Assembly: GCF_003605435.1 (NCBI RefSeq)
Contig: NZ_QXQB01000003.1
Span: forward strand, 434,001-498,000
From: Paenibacillus pinisoli
GTDB lineage: Bacteria; Bacillota; Bacilli; Paenibacillales; Paenibacillaceae
Direction of reading: 5' to 3'
Length of the DNA: 64,000 bases
Shown here one piece after another: positions 17,909 to 24,886 of the stretch (position 1 is the stretch's first letter; each line of letters starts with the position of its first letter). The position numbers were made by a program, and so were the translations under genes. Under the pieces are notes generated by a model, which was not told where the DNA came from, did not search any database, and worked only from the letters and a program-made list of their open reading frames with translations.

Positions 17909-18781
17909 CTAGTGCGAGGCCAAGTGAGCCTGCAAGCTGGTTGGCTCAATCTTCGTAAATTCTTTGTCGATAATGTTCAAGTAGCTCATCTGAGAGCCCG
18001 GGTAGCTGCGCATGCGCCAGCCTTCCATGTTGGCATTGCCGCCGTATAGCGGATCGCTGTATACGCCTTCGAGCGTAGCGGCGCGCAGCATCCGGAAGAA
18101 GAAGCTCTCCGAGATGGTCGGCAGATTGGCCTCCTCATTCTCGAATACCTTCAGCACCTCATCCTGCTGTGCGCCCTCCAGCTCGGCAAAGCCTTTGCTG
18201 TACTTCGTCATGCTGTAGTTCTCCAGCTCCTGGATGCCGATATCGAAAATTTCTTTTCGCTTCAGCCTGCCTTGATACCCTTGTACCTTCTCGCCTGAGT
18301 AGAACGGCGGACTCATGTAATCCCTGCCGTTAAAGCCCCAATCGCCGGCAAGCTGGTGGTCGATAAAGAACGCTACGCCAAGCTTCTTGGCGCCCGGACC
18401 ATTGTCATCCTCCGGATAAATACGCTCTGTTGCGCTGTCCACGATGCGGAATTGCGCCTGCGTGAAATACATAAGCGCGCGGTTGTAATTCGGAATTTCG
18501 GTTTCCTTCCCGCCTCCGGGGGTCGCTGTCGGCTCCTGCGCGTTGCCGCCGTTGTTGTTCGTGCAGCCGAACATCGTGCTCAGCGCGCCGCCAACCGCGA
18601 GCGTGCCGATCACATAACCAGAATTGACCAAGAACTTGCGGCGGGAGTTGTTGTTGATTTGTTTGTTGTTATAATCGTCTCCGGCATGCTCGAGAACTGC
18701 GCCTTCATTCGCCTCGGCTTGCTGCGCTTCGCGTTCCGCTTCCTTATCCGCTACAAGCCCGTTGCCATTGTTCCCTACCAC
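17909..18781 (-). CDS. gluconate 2-dehydrogenase subunit 3-like protein with Tat lipoprotein signal
   Basis: 290 residues from the GTG at 18781, chosen because AGGAGG lies 8 bp before it; an ATG at 18844 has no ribosome site. A 45-residue polar N-terminal extension precedes a twin-arginine signal (NSRRKFLVNSGYVIGTLAVGG) ending in a lipobox-like TMFGC, so the mature protein should be a Tat-exported lipoprotein. The remaining domain (about 110-285) has the subunit 3 pattern FRIVDSATERIYPEDDNGPGAKKLGVAFFIDHQLAG and FFFRMLRAATLEGVYSDPLYGGN. It should carry the FAD subunit through the Tat pore and hold it at the membrane. The n-region is unusually long for a Tat signal. Confidence 0.87.
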   Translation of the reverse strand: MVGNNGNGLVADKEAEREAQQAEANEGAVLEHAGDDYNNKQINNNSRRKFLVNSGYVIGTLAVGGALSTMFGCTNNNGGNAQEPTATPGGGKETEIPNYNRALMYFTQAQFRIVDSATERIYPEDDNGPGAKKLGVAFFIDHQLAGDWGFNGRDYMSPPFYSGEKVQGYQGRLKRKEIFDIGIQELENYSMTKYSKGFAELEGAQQDEVLKVFENEEANLPTISESFFFRMLRAATLEGVYSDPLYGGNANMEGWRMRSYPGSQMSYLNIIDKEFTKIEPTSLQAHLASH

Positions 18782-18914
18782 CTCATGCACCTCCTGTATG
18801 ATTCTTCTTGCTGTCTTCCCGCTTATTATTTTCCAAGCCATCATGAATATTCATTTCAGAGGAAGGGTTATCCTAAAGTCGAACGAGTGAACCCTTAGTG
18901 GAGGATGATACCCG

Positions 18915-19634
18915 ATGATGAAAACATTCAAATTGCTCGCCTGCACTTGCCTATCGGCAGCAGCCTTGGCAGGCTGCTCCATGACCCCGGCAACCGACGG
19001 CAATATGACAGCCCGCAACAATGCGGTCACTCAGCAGGCCACGCCGATTCCGAAAGGCCACCATAAAGCCCATTCGCTTAACGATTCCTCGCTTATTCCA
19101 AGCGAGAACGGACAAAAAACGTACACGACCAATAACCTCGGCCAAACGACGTATGGCCTTGGCACTTCCGTCTACAGCATGATCGGCAGCTCCGGGCTGC
19201 ATGCGAACGGATTCTCCGCCCATCTGGAATCGCGCCTGAGCAGCGCAGGCATTGCCGATGTGCGCGTATTCGTCTTCGACGACTCGGTCGTCCTCGCAAC
19301 AGCGAAGCGCGAGCCAAGCGCATCGAGCTACGACGAGCTTCAACGCAAGTTGCTGAATCAGAACGAAGGCATGTCTACAACCGGCACAGCTCCGCGCGAA
19401 GGGCTTGGCGGCGTGGAAGGATCGGGCGGCCAGCATGATAATTTGAGCAACGCAGCGGCGCATATCAAGCAATTGATGGGCGCTGAGGTCAAGGTGCTGC
19501 TGGCCGAAGGCGAAAAAGCGGTGCAAGCCATCGACAAGATCCGTACCGACGCGCTGGCGGACAACATCTCGCCGGATCAAATCGCGCAGGATATCCACGC
19601 GCTGCTGAGCATGTCGACGCGGGCGGGGCAGTAA
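18915..19634 (+). CDS. lipoprotein, YhcN/YlaJ-like (possible sporulation lipoprotein)
   Basis: 239 residues. The lipoprotein signal MMKTFKLLACTCLSAAALAGC has its lipobox at LAGC. The mature part contains a compact domain with LESRLSSAGIADVRVFVFDDSVVLAT followed by a low-complexity linker and a C-terminal helix DNISPDQIAQDIHALLS. This order, a heavy-metal-associated-like fold with VxVxVxxDxVxVA spacing after a lipobox, recalls YhcN/YlaJ lipoproteins of the spore membrane, but the match is from pattern only. GGAGG lies about 10 bp before the first ATG. The gene is divergent from the oxidoreductase pair. Confidence 0.7.
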   Translation: MMKTFKLLACTCLSAAALAGCSMTPATDGNMTARNNAVTQQATPIPKGHHKAHSLNDSSLIPSENGQKTYTTNNLGQTTYGLGTSVYSMIGSSGLHANGFSAHLESRLSSAGIADVRVFVFDDSVVLATAKREPSASSYDELQRKLLNQNEGMSTTGTAPREGLGGVEGSGGQHDNLSNAAAHIKQLMGAEVKVLLAEGEKAVQAIDKIRTDALADNISPDQIAQDIHALLSMSTRAGQ

Positions 19635-19663
19635 ACTCGAGAAGTGGGCAGGGCTGCCCTTAA

Positions 19664-19990
19664 TAGCAGTGCGGCTCGTCGCTAAGCGAGACAAAAGGGC
19701 GGAATTACGCAGATAACGGTGTAAGGCACCGTTGCATGCCTAAAATCGCCCCAAAAGTCGATGTAGCAGTGCCACTCGTCGCTAGGCGCGACAAAAGGGC
19801 GGAATTACGCAGATAACGGTGTAAGGCACCGTTGCATGCCTGAAATCGCACCAAAAGTCGATGTAGCAGTGCCAGACGTCGCTAAACGCGACAAAAGGGC
19901 GGAATTACGCAGATAACGGTGTAAGGCACCGTTGCAGGCATGGAATCGCCCCAAAAGTCGATGTAGCAGTGCCACACATCGCTAATCGTC
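19664..19990. repeat. three tandem copies of a 100-bp repeat
   Basis: The segment ACAAAAGGGCGGAATTACGC starts at 19691, 19791 and 19891, an exact 100-bp period. Each copy contains the hairpin AACGGTGTAAGGCACCGTT and a TAGCAGTGCCACTCGTCGCTA-like joint. No protein frame or ribosome site is convincing. The rest of 19635-20202 holds only this array and the hairpin at 20.07 kb. Confidence 0.9.
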
Positions 19991-20065
19991 CGAAAGTATG
20001 GGATTGTCCGAATGAATGGCAAGATAAATAAGGACACCCTTTGTAAGTTGTAAGCCAATCCAAAA

Positions 20066-20118
20066 GCCAAAGATGGCGGTGCCGGATAACAACCCGGCAC
20101 CGCCATCTTTTCGTTTCG
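20066..20118. terminator. long hairpin, probable bidirectional terminator (repeat copy A)
   Basis: AAGATGGCGGTGCCGG pairs with CCGGCACCGCCATCTT across the loop ATAACAAC, a near-perfect 16-bp stem followed by TTTTCGTTT on the plus strand. It lies between convergent genes. A closely similar hairpin with the same loop occurs at 22.2 kb, so this is also a dispersed repeat. Confidence 0.75.
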
Positions 20119-20202
20119 CTGGTTCATCATCCAATGAGTTATCTCTTCGAGTTAACTCTTTTGAGGAAGCTCCATCTATTATAAATATATTCCTGCAATC
20201 TG

Positions 20203-20784
20203 TTATGGTGCTACCGAGAACGCTACTTCCTTTCCGGTCAATTCCATCGGCTCTTTATTCTCATTTTCTTCCCCAAACTCGCCTACGTTGAAATCTGTAG
20301 AGCCGACAACGGTGTAATTGCCAGCTGGAAAAGGAATATCAGCAGGTTTCCCAATAATCGTATCGGAGCCGTCGTTTAAATAAGCCCAGCCGTTCGAATA
20401 CTTCTCTATAAGAGGCTTGCCCGGATACAAAGTCGTATGAATTAATGGCTGAGGCATCACGAACATGAATGTATATTTGCCCGTAGATTCTTGAATACCA
20501 TAGTAGAACGGCGACATCGCATGATTAATCGTCACCGATTTGCGATCGCCTACATACTCCAGTTCTGAAATAAAGGTCACTTGATCGCCTTCCTTGTAAT
20601 CGTCCCGCTCCAGGTAGAACCTGTGAACAAAATCCGATGCTTGCACCGGACTTACGCTCTCCCTTTTGTTCATCGCTTGAAGCACTTCGCTGCAACCGGC
20701 AAGCTGCATAGCTATCACCAATAGAAGTACGCCCATGATCAGTCCCTTTGATTTCCTCTTCATTGCAGAGTGCATTCTTTCCAT
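20203..20784 (-). CDS. putative lipoprotein of unknown function
   Basis: 193 residues from the ATG at 20784; further ATG codons at 20775 and 20763 are possible and the frame is open to 20865. GGGAGTGG about 11 bp before 20784 is the best ribosome site. The N-terminus has a basic stretch (KRKSKG) and a hydrophobic segment ending in the lipobox LAGC. The mature domain (about 150 residues) is rich in beta-strand patterns: DDYKEGDQVTFISELEYVGDRKSVTINHAMSPFYYGI and a C-terminal PAGNYTVVGSTDFNVG, compatible with an immunoglobulin-like fold, but no family is recognised. Confidence 0.75.
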   Translation of the reverse strand: MERMHSAMKRKSKGLIMGVLLLVIAMQLAGCSEVLQAMNKRESVSPVQASDFVHRFYLERDDYKEGDQVTFISELEYVGDRKSVTINHAMSPFYYGIQESTGKYTFMFVMPQPLIHTTLYPGKPLIEKYSNGWAYLNDGSDTIIGKPADIPFPAGNYTVVGSTDFNVGEFGEENENKEPMELTGKEVAFSVAP

Positions 20785-21003
20785 TGCATCATCCACTCCC
20801 GACTTCGCTTTACTACTTTTAACGCTCGTTTCCCAAAAAATGTTTCTTCCCATCCCTCTTTCCAATTCATTAGGCTAGTGCAGCGATCTGCAGCGCTCAG
20901 GCAAGCTCGCAAAAAAATTGGTCTAAACCAAAAAATATACTTGTCAAACGATATGCTGCCATGATAAGATACTGTTTGTGTCTGTGAGACACCTTGAAAG
21001 TGT

Positions 21004-21080
21004 GGAGCTGTGGTGTAGAGGCCTAACATGCCTGCCTGTCACGCAGGAGACCGCGGGTTCGAATCCCGTCAGCTCCGCCA
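21004..21080 (+). tRNA. tRNA-Asp (anticodon GTC), CCA encoded
   Basis: Acceptor arms GGAGCTG (21004-21010) and CAGCTCC (21070-21076), D-stem GTGT/ACAT, anticodon stem CCTGC/GCAGG with loop CTGTCAC giving anticodon GTC, T-arm GCGGG-TTCGAAT-CCCGT, discriminator G and encoded CCA (21078-21080). A hairpin with seven T residues follows at 21129-21154. It lies directly upstream, on the same strand, of gluQ, whose product modifies exactly this tRNA. Confidence 0.97.
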
Positions 21081-21128
21081 TTTTCGACTTAAATGCTCAA
21101 CGGATGAGCTATACATAGGAATGAATGA

Positions 21129-21154
21129 AGAGCGGCCAAGCCTGCTCTTTTTTT
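21129..21154 (+). terminator. terminator after tRNA-Asp
   Basis: AGAGCGG / CCTGCTCT hairpin with a six-base loop followed by seven T residues. It ends the tRNA transcript 26 bp before the gluQ start, so gluQ is either read by escape through it or has a weak promoter of its own. Confidence 0.8.
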
Positions 21155-21179
21155 GCATGTTACGAGGAGAGTGATTAGG

Positions 21180-22145
21180 ATGAAGCGACGCGGACGATTT
21201 GCACCGACGCCTTCGGGATTGCTCCATATCGGCAATGCGTTCAGCGCACTTGCCGCTTGGCTTCAAATGCGCCAGTGCGGCGGGGAATTCCTGCTCCGCA
21301 TCGAGGACATCGACAAGCCGCGCTCCCGTCCGGCTTTTGCGGAGCAGCAGCAGGACGACCTGCTGTGGCTAGGGATCGACTGGGATGAGGGACCGCGAAT
21401 GGGCGGCCCATTCGCGCCCTATGAACAAAGCAAGCGCGGGCAGCTATATGAAGCAGCTATGGATGTCCTGCGCGAGAAGGGTAGAATCTATCCCTGCTAC
21501 TGCAGCCGCAGCGAGCTTGCCTCCATCGCCAGCGCGCCGCATGGCCTTTCGTCCGAGGGGCCCGCTTATCCGGGCCTTTGCCGCCATCTCTCCGCCGAAG
21601 AGCGCTCGAGCAAAGCAGAGAAGAAGACGCCCTCCCTCCGATTCATCATGCCGGAGGAAGCGATCGTCTTCCAGGACGGCGTAAGCGGTAGGATGCGCTT
21701 TGACGGGGAAGCTCTAGGCGACTTCATCGTCAAGCGGGCCGACGGCATATTCAGCTACCAGCTAGCGGTAACGGTCGATGACGCGGCGATGGGCATTACT
21801 GATGTACTTCGCGGAGCCGACCTGCTCGACTCCACTCCGCGACAGCTGGCACTGTATGATGCGCTAGGGCTTACGCCGCCATCCTTCTCGCATGTTCCGC
21901 TAATTGCGGACGAGCAAGGCGATCGATTATCAAAGCGGGACAAGTCGCTTACGATAGCATCGCTTCGGGAAGACGGGGTCTTTCCCGAACGACTCGTTGG
22001 CGCTATCGCCTATGCCGCCGGATGGACGGACCATCTGGAGCCAATAGCCGCGCATCAGCTAATCCCCATCTATCAGCCGCCAAGCGGCAATAAGGAGCCT
22101 ATTATCATCACACAACACATGTTAGATTGGCTTCGACATGATTAA
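21180..22145 (+). CDS. gluQ: glutamyl-Q tRNA(Asp) synthetase
   Basis: 321 residues, the length of GluQ-RS, a truncated glutamyl-tRNA synthetase paralogue without anticodon domain. It activates Glu and attaches it to the queuosine base at position 34 of tRNA-Asp. Seen: HIGH-like motif APTPSGLLHIGNAFSA, RIEDIDKPR, the zinc site CYC .. YPGLC in YPCYCSRSELA and PAYPGLCRH, DGIFSYQLAVTVDDAAMGIT, and KMSKS-like RLSKRDKSL. The start at 21180 has GAGGAGA 9 bp upstream; nine further codons upstream are open but start inside the tRNA terminator. Confidence 0.94.
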   Translation: MKRRGRFAPTPSGLLHIGNAFSALAAWLQMRQCGGEFLLRIEDIDKPRSRPAFAEQQQDDLLWLGIDWDEGPRMGGPFAPYEQSKRGQLYEAAMDVLREKGRIYPCYCSRSELASIASAPHGLSSEGPAYPGLCRHLSAEERSSKAEKKTPSLRFIMPEEAIVFQDGVSGRMRFDGEALGDFIVKRADGIFSYQLAVTVDDAAMGITDVLRGADLLDSTPRQLALYDALGLTPPSFSHVPLIADEQGDRLSKRDKSLTIASLREDGVFPERLVGAIAYAAGWTDHLEPIAAHQLIPIYQPPSGNKEPIIITQHMLDWLRHD

Positions 22146-22207
22146 CTAGGCGTTGTCTCAAAAGCAGGTTAAACCCAAGTGATACACCACACTTGACAAA
22201 TGAACCA

Positions 22208-22272
22208 GCAAAAAATGAAAAGATGGCGGTGCAGGGATAACAACCTGTCACCGCCATCTCTTCATTTTGCTT
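22208..22272. repeat. long hairpin related to the one at 20.07 kb (repeat copy B)
   Basis: GCAAAAAATGAAAAGATGGC and the following GGTGCAGG pair with CCTGTCACCGCCATCTCTTC and ATTTTGC over the loop GATAACAA, giving a stem of about 25 bp with a few bulges. The central AGATGGCGGTG..GGATAACAACC..CACCGCCATCT is shared with copy A. Flanks read GTTGTCTCAAAAG and GGGGTGTCCC, resembling insertion-sequence ends. It separates the convergent gluQ and yjbQ genes and may terminate both. Confidence 0.7.
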
Positions 22273-22398
22273 TCAATTATAGAGGGGTGTCCCTTAGTAA
22301 TCTAGTCTTTCAGTCTGTACAACACCGCCCTTATGGAGCGATTAGCGATGTGTAACACTACTATTTCCCCCCCTCGAACAGCCCCTTATCCCGTTTCA

Positions 22399-22803
22399 TT
22401 ACCCTTCAATAATCTTCACATGAAACTTCCTAGTGCGAGGGCCATCGAATTCGCAGAAATACACGCCTTGCCAGGTACCCAGCACCGGCCTGCCGTCCTG
22501 AATCAGCACGAGCTGGCTCGTTCCTGTCTGGATCGCCTTCATATGCGCGGCAGTGTTTCCTTCGGCGTGGCGGTCCTTCGGATGCTCCCAAGGATAGATT
22601 TCGTCGAGCCTGCGCAGCACGTCCCGCACAACGTCAGGATCGGCATTCTCATTAATTGCGATGCCGGCAGTCGTATGAGGGCAATAGACGATGGCATAGC
22701 CATCCTGCACGCCGCTCTCCCCGACCGCTTCGCGCAGCCGATCGGTCACTTCCACCATTTGATCCCGCTCTCGGGTTGCGATCTGATACGTCCTCAGCTT
22801 CAT
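22399..22803 (-). CDS. yjbQ: YjbQ / UPF0047 family protein
   Basis: 134 residues. Family signature visible: GYAIVYCPHTTAGIAINENADPDVVRD (the conserved H-T-T-A and N-E-N-A-D), DRHAEGNTAAHMKA, and GTWQGVYFCEFDGPR. Members form a jelly-roll trimer; a thiamine-phosphate synthase activity has been reported for YjbQ, but the physiological role is not settled. The start at 22803 overlaps the stop of the ArsR-type gene as ATGA, with GGGAGG 7 bp before it, so the two genes are coupled. Confidence 0.92.
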   Translation of the reverse strand: MKLRTYQIATRERDQMVEVTDRLREAVGESGVQDGYAIVYCPHTTAGIAINENADPDVVRDVLRRLDEIYPWEHPKDRHAEGNTAAHMKAIQTGTSQLVLIQDGRPVLGTWQGVYFCEFDGPRTRKFHVKIIEG

Positions 22804-23399
22804 GTCAAAGCCTCCCATCTTGCCCACAGCTCCTGCGGGTTCAGCTCGTATACTTCTTTGTCCCGGTACATGTACTGATGCATGATGAATTCACGCCGGA
22901 TCGTCGCGAAGTCGTCGTGGTAGCCTTTAATAAACTCGTTCATTTCCTTCTCGCTGTATGTGCGGCCCTTCTCCAAAGCAGACACGATATGCTCCAGCAC
23001 GATCAGCTTCTTCTTCAGCTGGCTCGGGATATTCTTCAGCCTGCCTTCCGCTGTGAAAAAATTGCGAATGACAGAAGCGCGCAGCGCCTCGTTCTTCTCC
23101 TCCATCGTTCTCCCTCCTTCCTCCGATCTGCGGTAGATCAGCTCTTCCGTTGCAGCAGCGCTGTTTTTGATAAAATAATGATTGAGACTGAAATAGATCG
23201 TGTTCTTGTCGCGCCTCTCATTAATAAGGCTGGCTTCTCTCAGCTTCGTTGCATGATGGGTAATCGTTGCAGGGGTAACGTACAGCCTCTCGGCAAGCTC
23301 TCCCCCGTTCAATTCCCCTTCCGCGAGCAGAATAAGCATCTTGATTCTCGTAGGATCAGCCAGCGCCTTATGGTAGTTAACCACTTTCTCCAACTGCAT
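22800..23399 (-). CDS. ArsR-type regulator with C-terminal DUF2087
   Basis: 199 residues. The N-terminal winged helix (about 1-75) reads NYHKALADPTRIKMLILLAEGELNGGELAERLYVTPATITHHATKLREASLI, typical ArsR/SmtB. The C-terminal half (about 110-195) is a DUF2087 domain: GRLKNIPSQLKKKLIVLEHIVSALEKGRTYSEKEMNEFIKGYHDDFATIRREFI. Metal-binding cysteines are absent, so a small molecule or another cue is probable. A perfect 16-bp palindrome lies 29 bp upstream and is the obvious operator. It is co-translated with yjbQ. Confidence 0.9.
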   Translation of the reverse strand: MQLEKVVNYHKALADPTRIKMLILLAEGELNGGELAERLYVTPATITHHATKLREASLINERRDKNTIYFSLNHYFIKNSAAATEELIYRRSEEGGRTMEEKNEALRASVIRNFFTAEGRLKNIPSQLKKKLIVLEHIVSALEKGRTYSEKEMNEFIKGYHDDFATIRREFIMHQYMYRDKEVYELNPQELWARWEALT

Positions 23400-23427
23400 G
23401 CTGATGGTCGCCCCTTTAATTTAACAT

Positions 23428-23443
23428 ATATCTAATTAGATAT
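23428..23443. promoter_or_regulatory. palindromic operator upstream of the ArsR-DUF2087 gene
   Basis: ATATCTAATTAGATAT is a perfect 16-bp inverted repeat 29 bp upstream of the regulator start codon and between it and the divergent gene at 23.55 kb. Position and symmetry fit ArsR-family autoregulation; it could also control the divergent gene. Confidence 0.65.
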
Positions 23444-23553
23444 TCATTAAATCAATAATAGGCATGATTCCGGCATTTGTCAATTCTATTCATGAATTTA
23501 TATCGTTGAGGCTTCATCATGAATTGTATATACTGGGCTTTGGAGGGGATATA

Positions 23554-24084
23554 TTGATCATTGCCTATATGGAAAATGAAGAATTGGAGTCGATGGAGGA
23601 CCAGTCGCTGGGAGCCGCTTGTTTTGCGCCGCTGATAAGGGCTTACAAGGAAGAGGAGAGCTCTGGCGGAGATTTCGCCGGGAAAGTCTATCCGCAATTA
23701 AGCCGTGGACAGCAAGCATTGTTCGCATTCTGGACGTACTACAGCCATGTACGGGATTCGAAAACGGATCTGTATTGGTGGAGCGCTTATTTCATGGCTA
23801 TCCCATTGCGATGGAAAGCAGTGCAGGCAGGCTTAGGGCTTTTTGGAGACAAAAGCACGCTGAAGATCGTCAAGGCGATGGAAGCGGCATTGTCGGAGAG
23901 AGGGCATCCCCGCAGCTTGGCGGGTTTCGATGTGTCATTCGAGGATTTGGAGCATGACCCGCCATTGTCCGCCATCGTATCCGAGCATTATGATCAACTG
24001 CTCTCGGCATTGCCGGCAACGCTTGGCCATATCGCAGCCTATATTAAATCCCATCGAGAAGAATTCATTCATATCCGCTCATAA
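23554..24084 (+). CDS. hypothetical protein
   Basis: 176 residues from a TTG start chosen because GGAGGGG lies 5 bp before it; the frame is open to 23464 but no other start has a ribosome site. The product begins MIIAYMENEELESMEDQSLGAAC and contains an aromatic central helix region SRGQQALFAFWTYYSHVRDSKTDLYWWSAYFMAIP followed by KIVKAMEAALSERGHPRSLAGF. It is predicted cytosolic and alpha-helical. I do not recognise the family. It is followed by a terminator and is divergent from the ArsR-DUF2087 gene. Confidence 0.75.
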   Translation: MIIAYMENEELESMEDQSLGAACFAPLIRAYKEEESSGGDFAGKVYPQLSRGQQALFAFWTYYSHVRDSKTDLYWWSAYFMAIPLRWKAVQAGLGLFGDKSTLKIVKAMEAALSERGHPRSLAGFDVSFEDLEHDPPLSAIVSEHYDQLLSALPATLGHIAAYIKSHREEFIHIRS

Positions 24085-24095
24085 TGGCATGCCAA

Positions 24096-24136
24096 TAGAC
24101 CGCTCAGGCAATCATCTTGCTTGACCGGTCTTTTTC
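24096..24136 (+). terminator. rho-independent terminator
   Basis: AGACCG / CGGTCT outer stem and CAGGCAA / TTGCTTG inner stem followed by five T residues, 12 bp after the stop of the hypothetical gene. Confidence 0.8.
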
Positions 24137-24173
24137 GATTAGCTAGCCAGGCCAGCGCCTGTATAGTGATGCG

Positions 24174-24473
24174 TTACTGCTGTTCAGCTACTGCCGCAGC
24201 GAGCATTGATTTCCAATCCGAAAACCGCGTTTCTCTGGCAACATGCCGGTTAAGCAGTTCCTCGGGAATCAGGTTCATATCTTCCTTTGTGTATGCCTGG
24301 AAGTTCCCCTTCTCCAAAAACTGCTGCATGCTTTTGCAATTCGAGTTTTTACTCATAAACGATTCATTGAACAGATAAGCAAGCGACGATTGTTCCCGTT
24401 CCGCCTCATTCGCTTTCTGTTCCTTCAGCTCCACCAACAGATCATCAAATGACATCGGTTTGTTTCTTCTCAA
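24174..24473 (-). CDS. small hypothetical protein, TTG start
   Basis: 99 residues. AAGGAG lies 8 bp before the TTG at 24473, a good initiation site; the first ATG in frame is codon 7. The protein is hydrophilic and helical: DDLLVELKEQKANEAEREQSSLAYLFNESFMSKNSNCKSMQQFLEKGNFQAYTKEDMNLIPEELLNRHVARETRF in pieces, with no membrane segment. The family is not recognised. It lies 37 bp downstream of another small TTG-start gene on the same strand; the two may be one transcript. Confidence 0.7.
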   Translation of the reverse strand: MRRNKPMSFDDLLVELKEQKANEAEREQSSLAYLFNESFMSKNSNCKSMQQFLEKGNFQAYTKEDMNLIPEELLNRHVARETRFSDWKSMLAAAVAEQQ

Positions 24474-24509
24474 ATTACCACTCCTTGGATTGTATACGTC
24501 ATTATTGTA

Positions 24510-24698
24510 TTAAGATTGGGAATTGCTGCCGCCGCTATTCTTTGTGCCCGATGCAGCAGTGTCATCCTTCCTCTTCGTTCCTTTGCTCTTGTAAGGCTTG
24601 GGAGCGCTCTGTGCGCGTCTGGCGCTGGCTTGCCAACGGTTCCAGCCCTTCTTATCCGTGCCTCTGCCCGTTCCGCCTTTACCTTTTCCTTTGCTCAA
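24510..24698 (-). CDS. small basic Gly/Lys-rich protein, DUF3934-like
   Basis: 62 residues, very basic: MSKGKGKGGTGRGTDKKGWN, followed by RWQASARRAQSAPKPYKSKG and a Ser/Asn-rich tail. The start is TTG at 24698 with GGAG 7 bp before it. The N-terminal pattern GKGGTGRGT..KGWNRWQASA resembles the DUF3934 family of short Bacillales proteins as I remember it; a function is not known. Nucleic-acid binding is plausible from the charge but not shown. Confidence 0.7.
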   Translation of the reverse strand: MSKGKGKGGTGRGTDKKGWNRWQASARRAQSAPKPYKSKGTKRKDDTAASGTKNSGGSNSQS

Positions 24699-24804
24699 TT
24701 GATCACTCCGTCACAAATGCTTGTCTTTTCAAGTCGCACGTTCCATTATACGTGATAACTCTCCTTCTTACTATGAATATCCTGATTACGGCATCTCTAA
24801 ACCC

Positions 24805-24842
24805 AAAAAAAACTCTGCACGAAGCCGCAGCCTCGTACAGAG
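24805..24842 (-). terminator. terminator of the GH8 gene
   Basis: Minus-strand hairpin CTCTG-CGA-GGC / GGC-TCG-CAGAG with small internal loops, followed by eight T residues, 44 bp after the GH8 stop codon. Confidence 0.82.
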
Positions 24843-24886
24843 CCAAGTTCCAATCTATATGTCGAGAAGCATGCAAGCCCCGGCGA

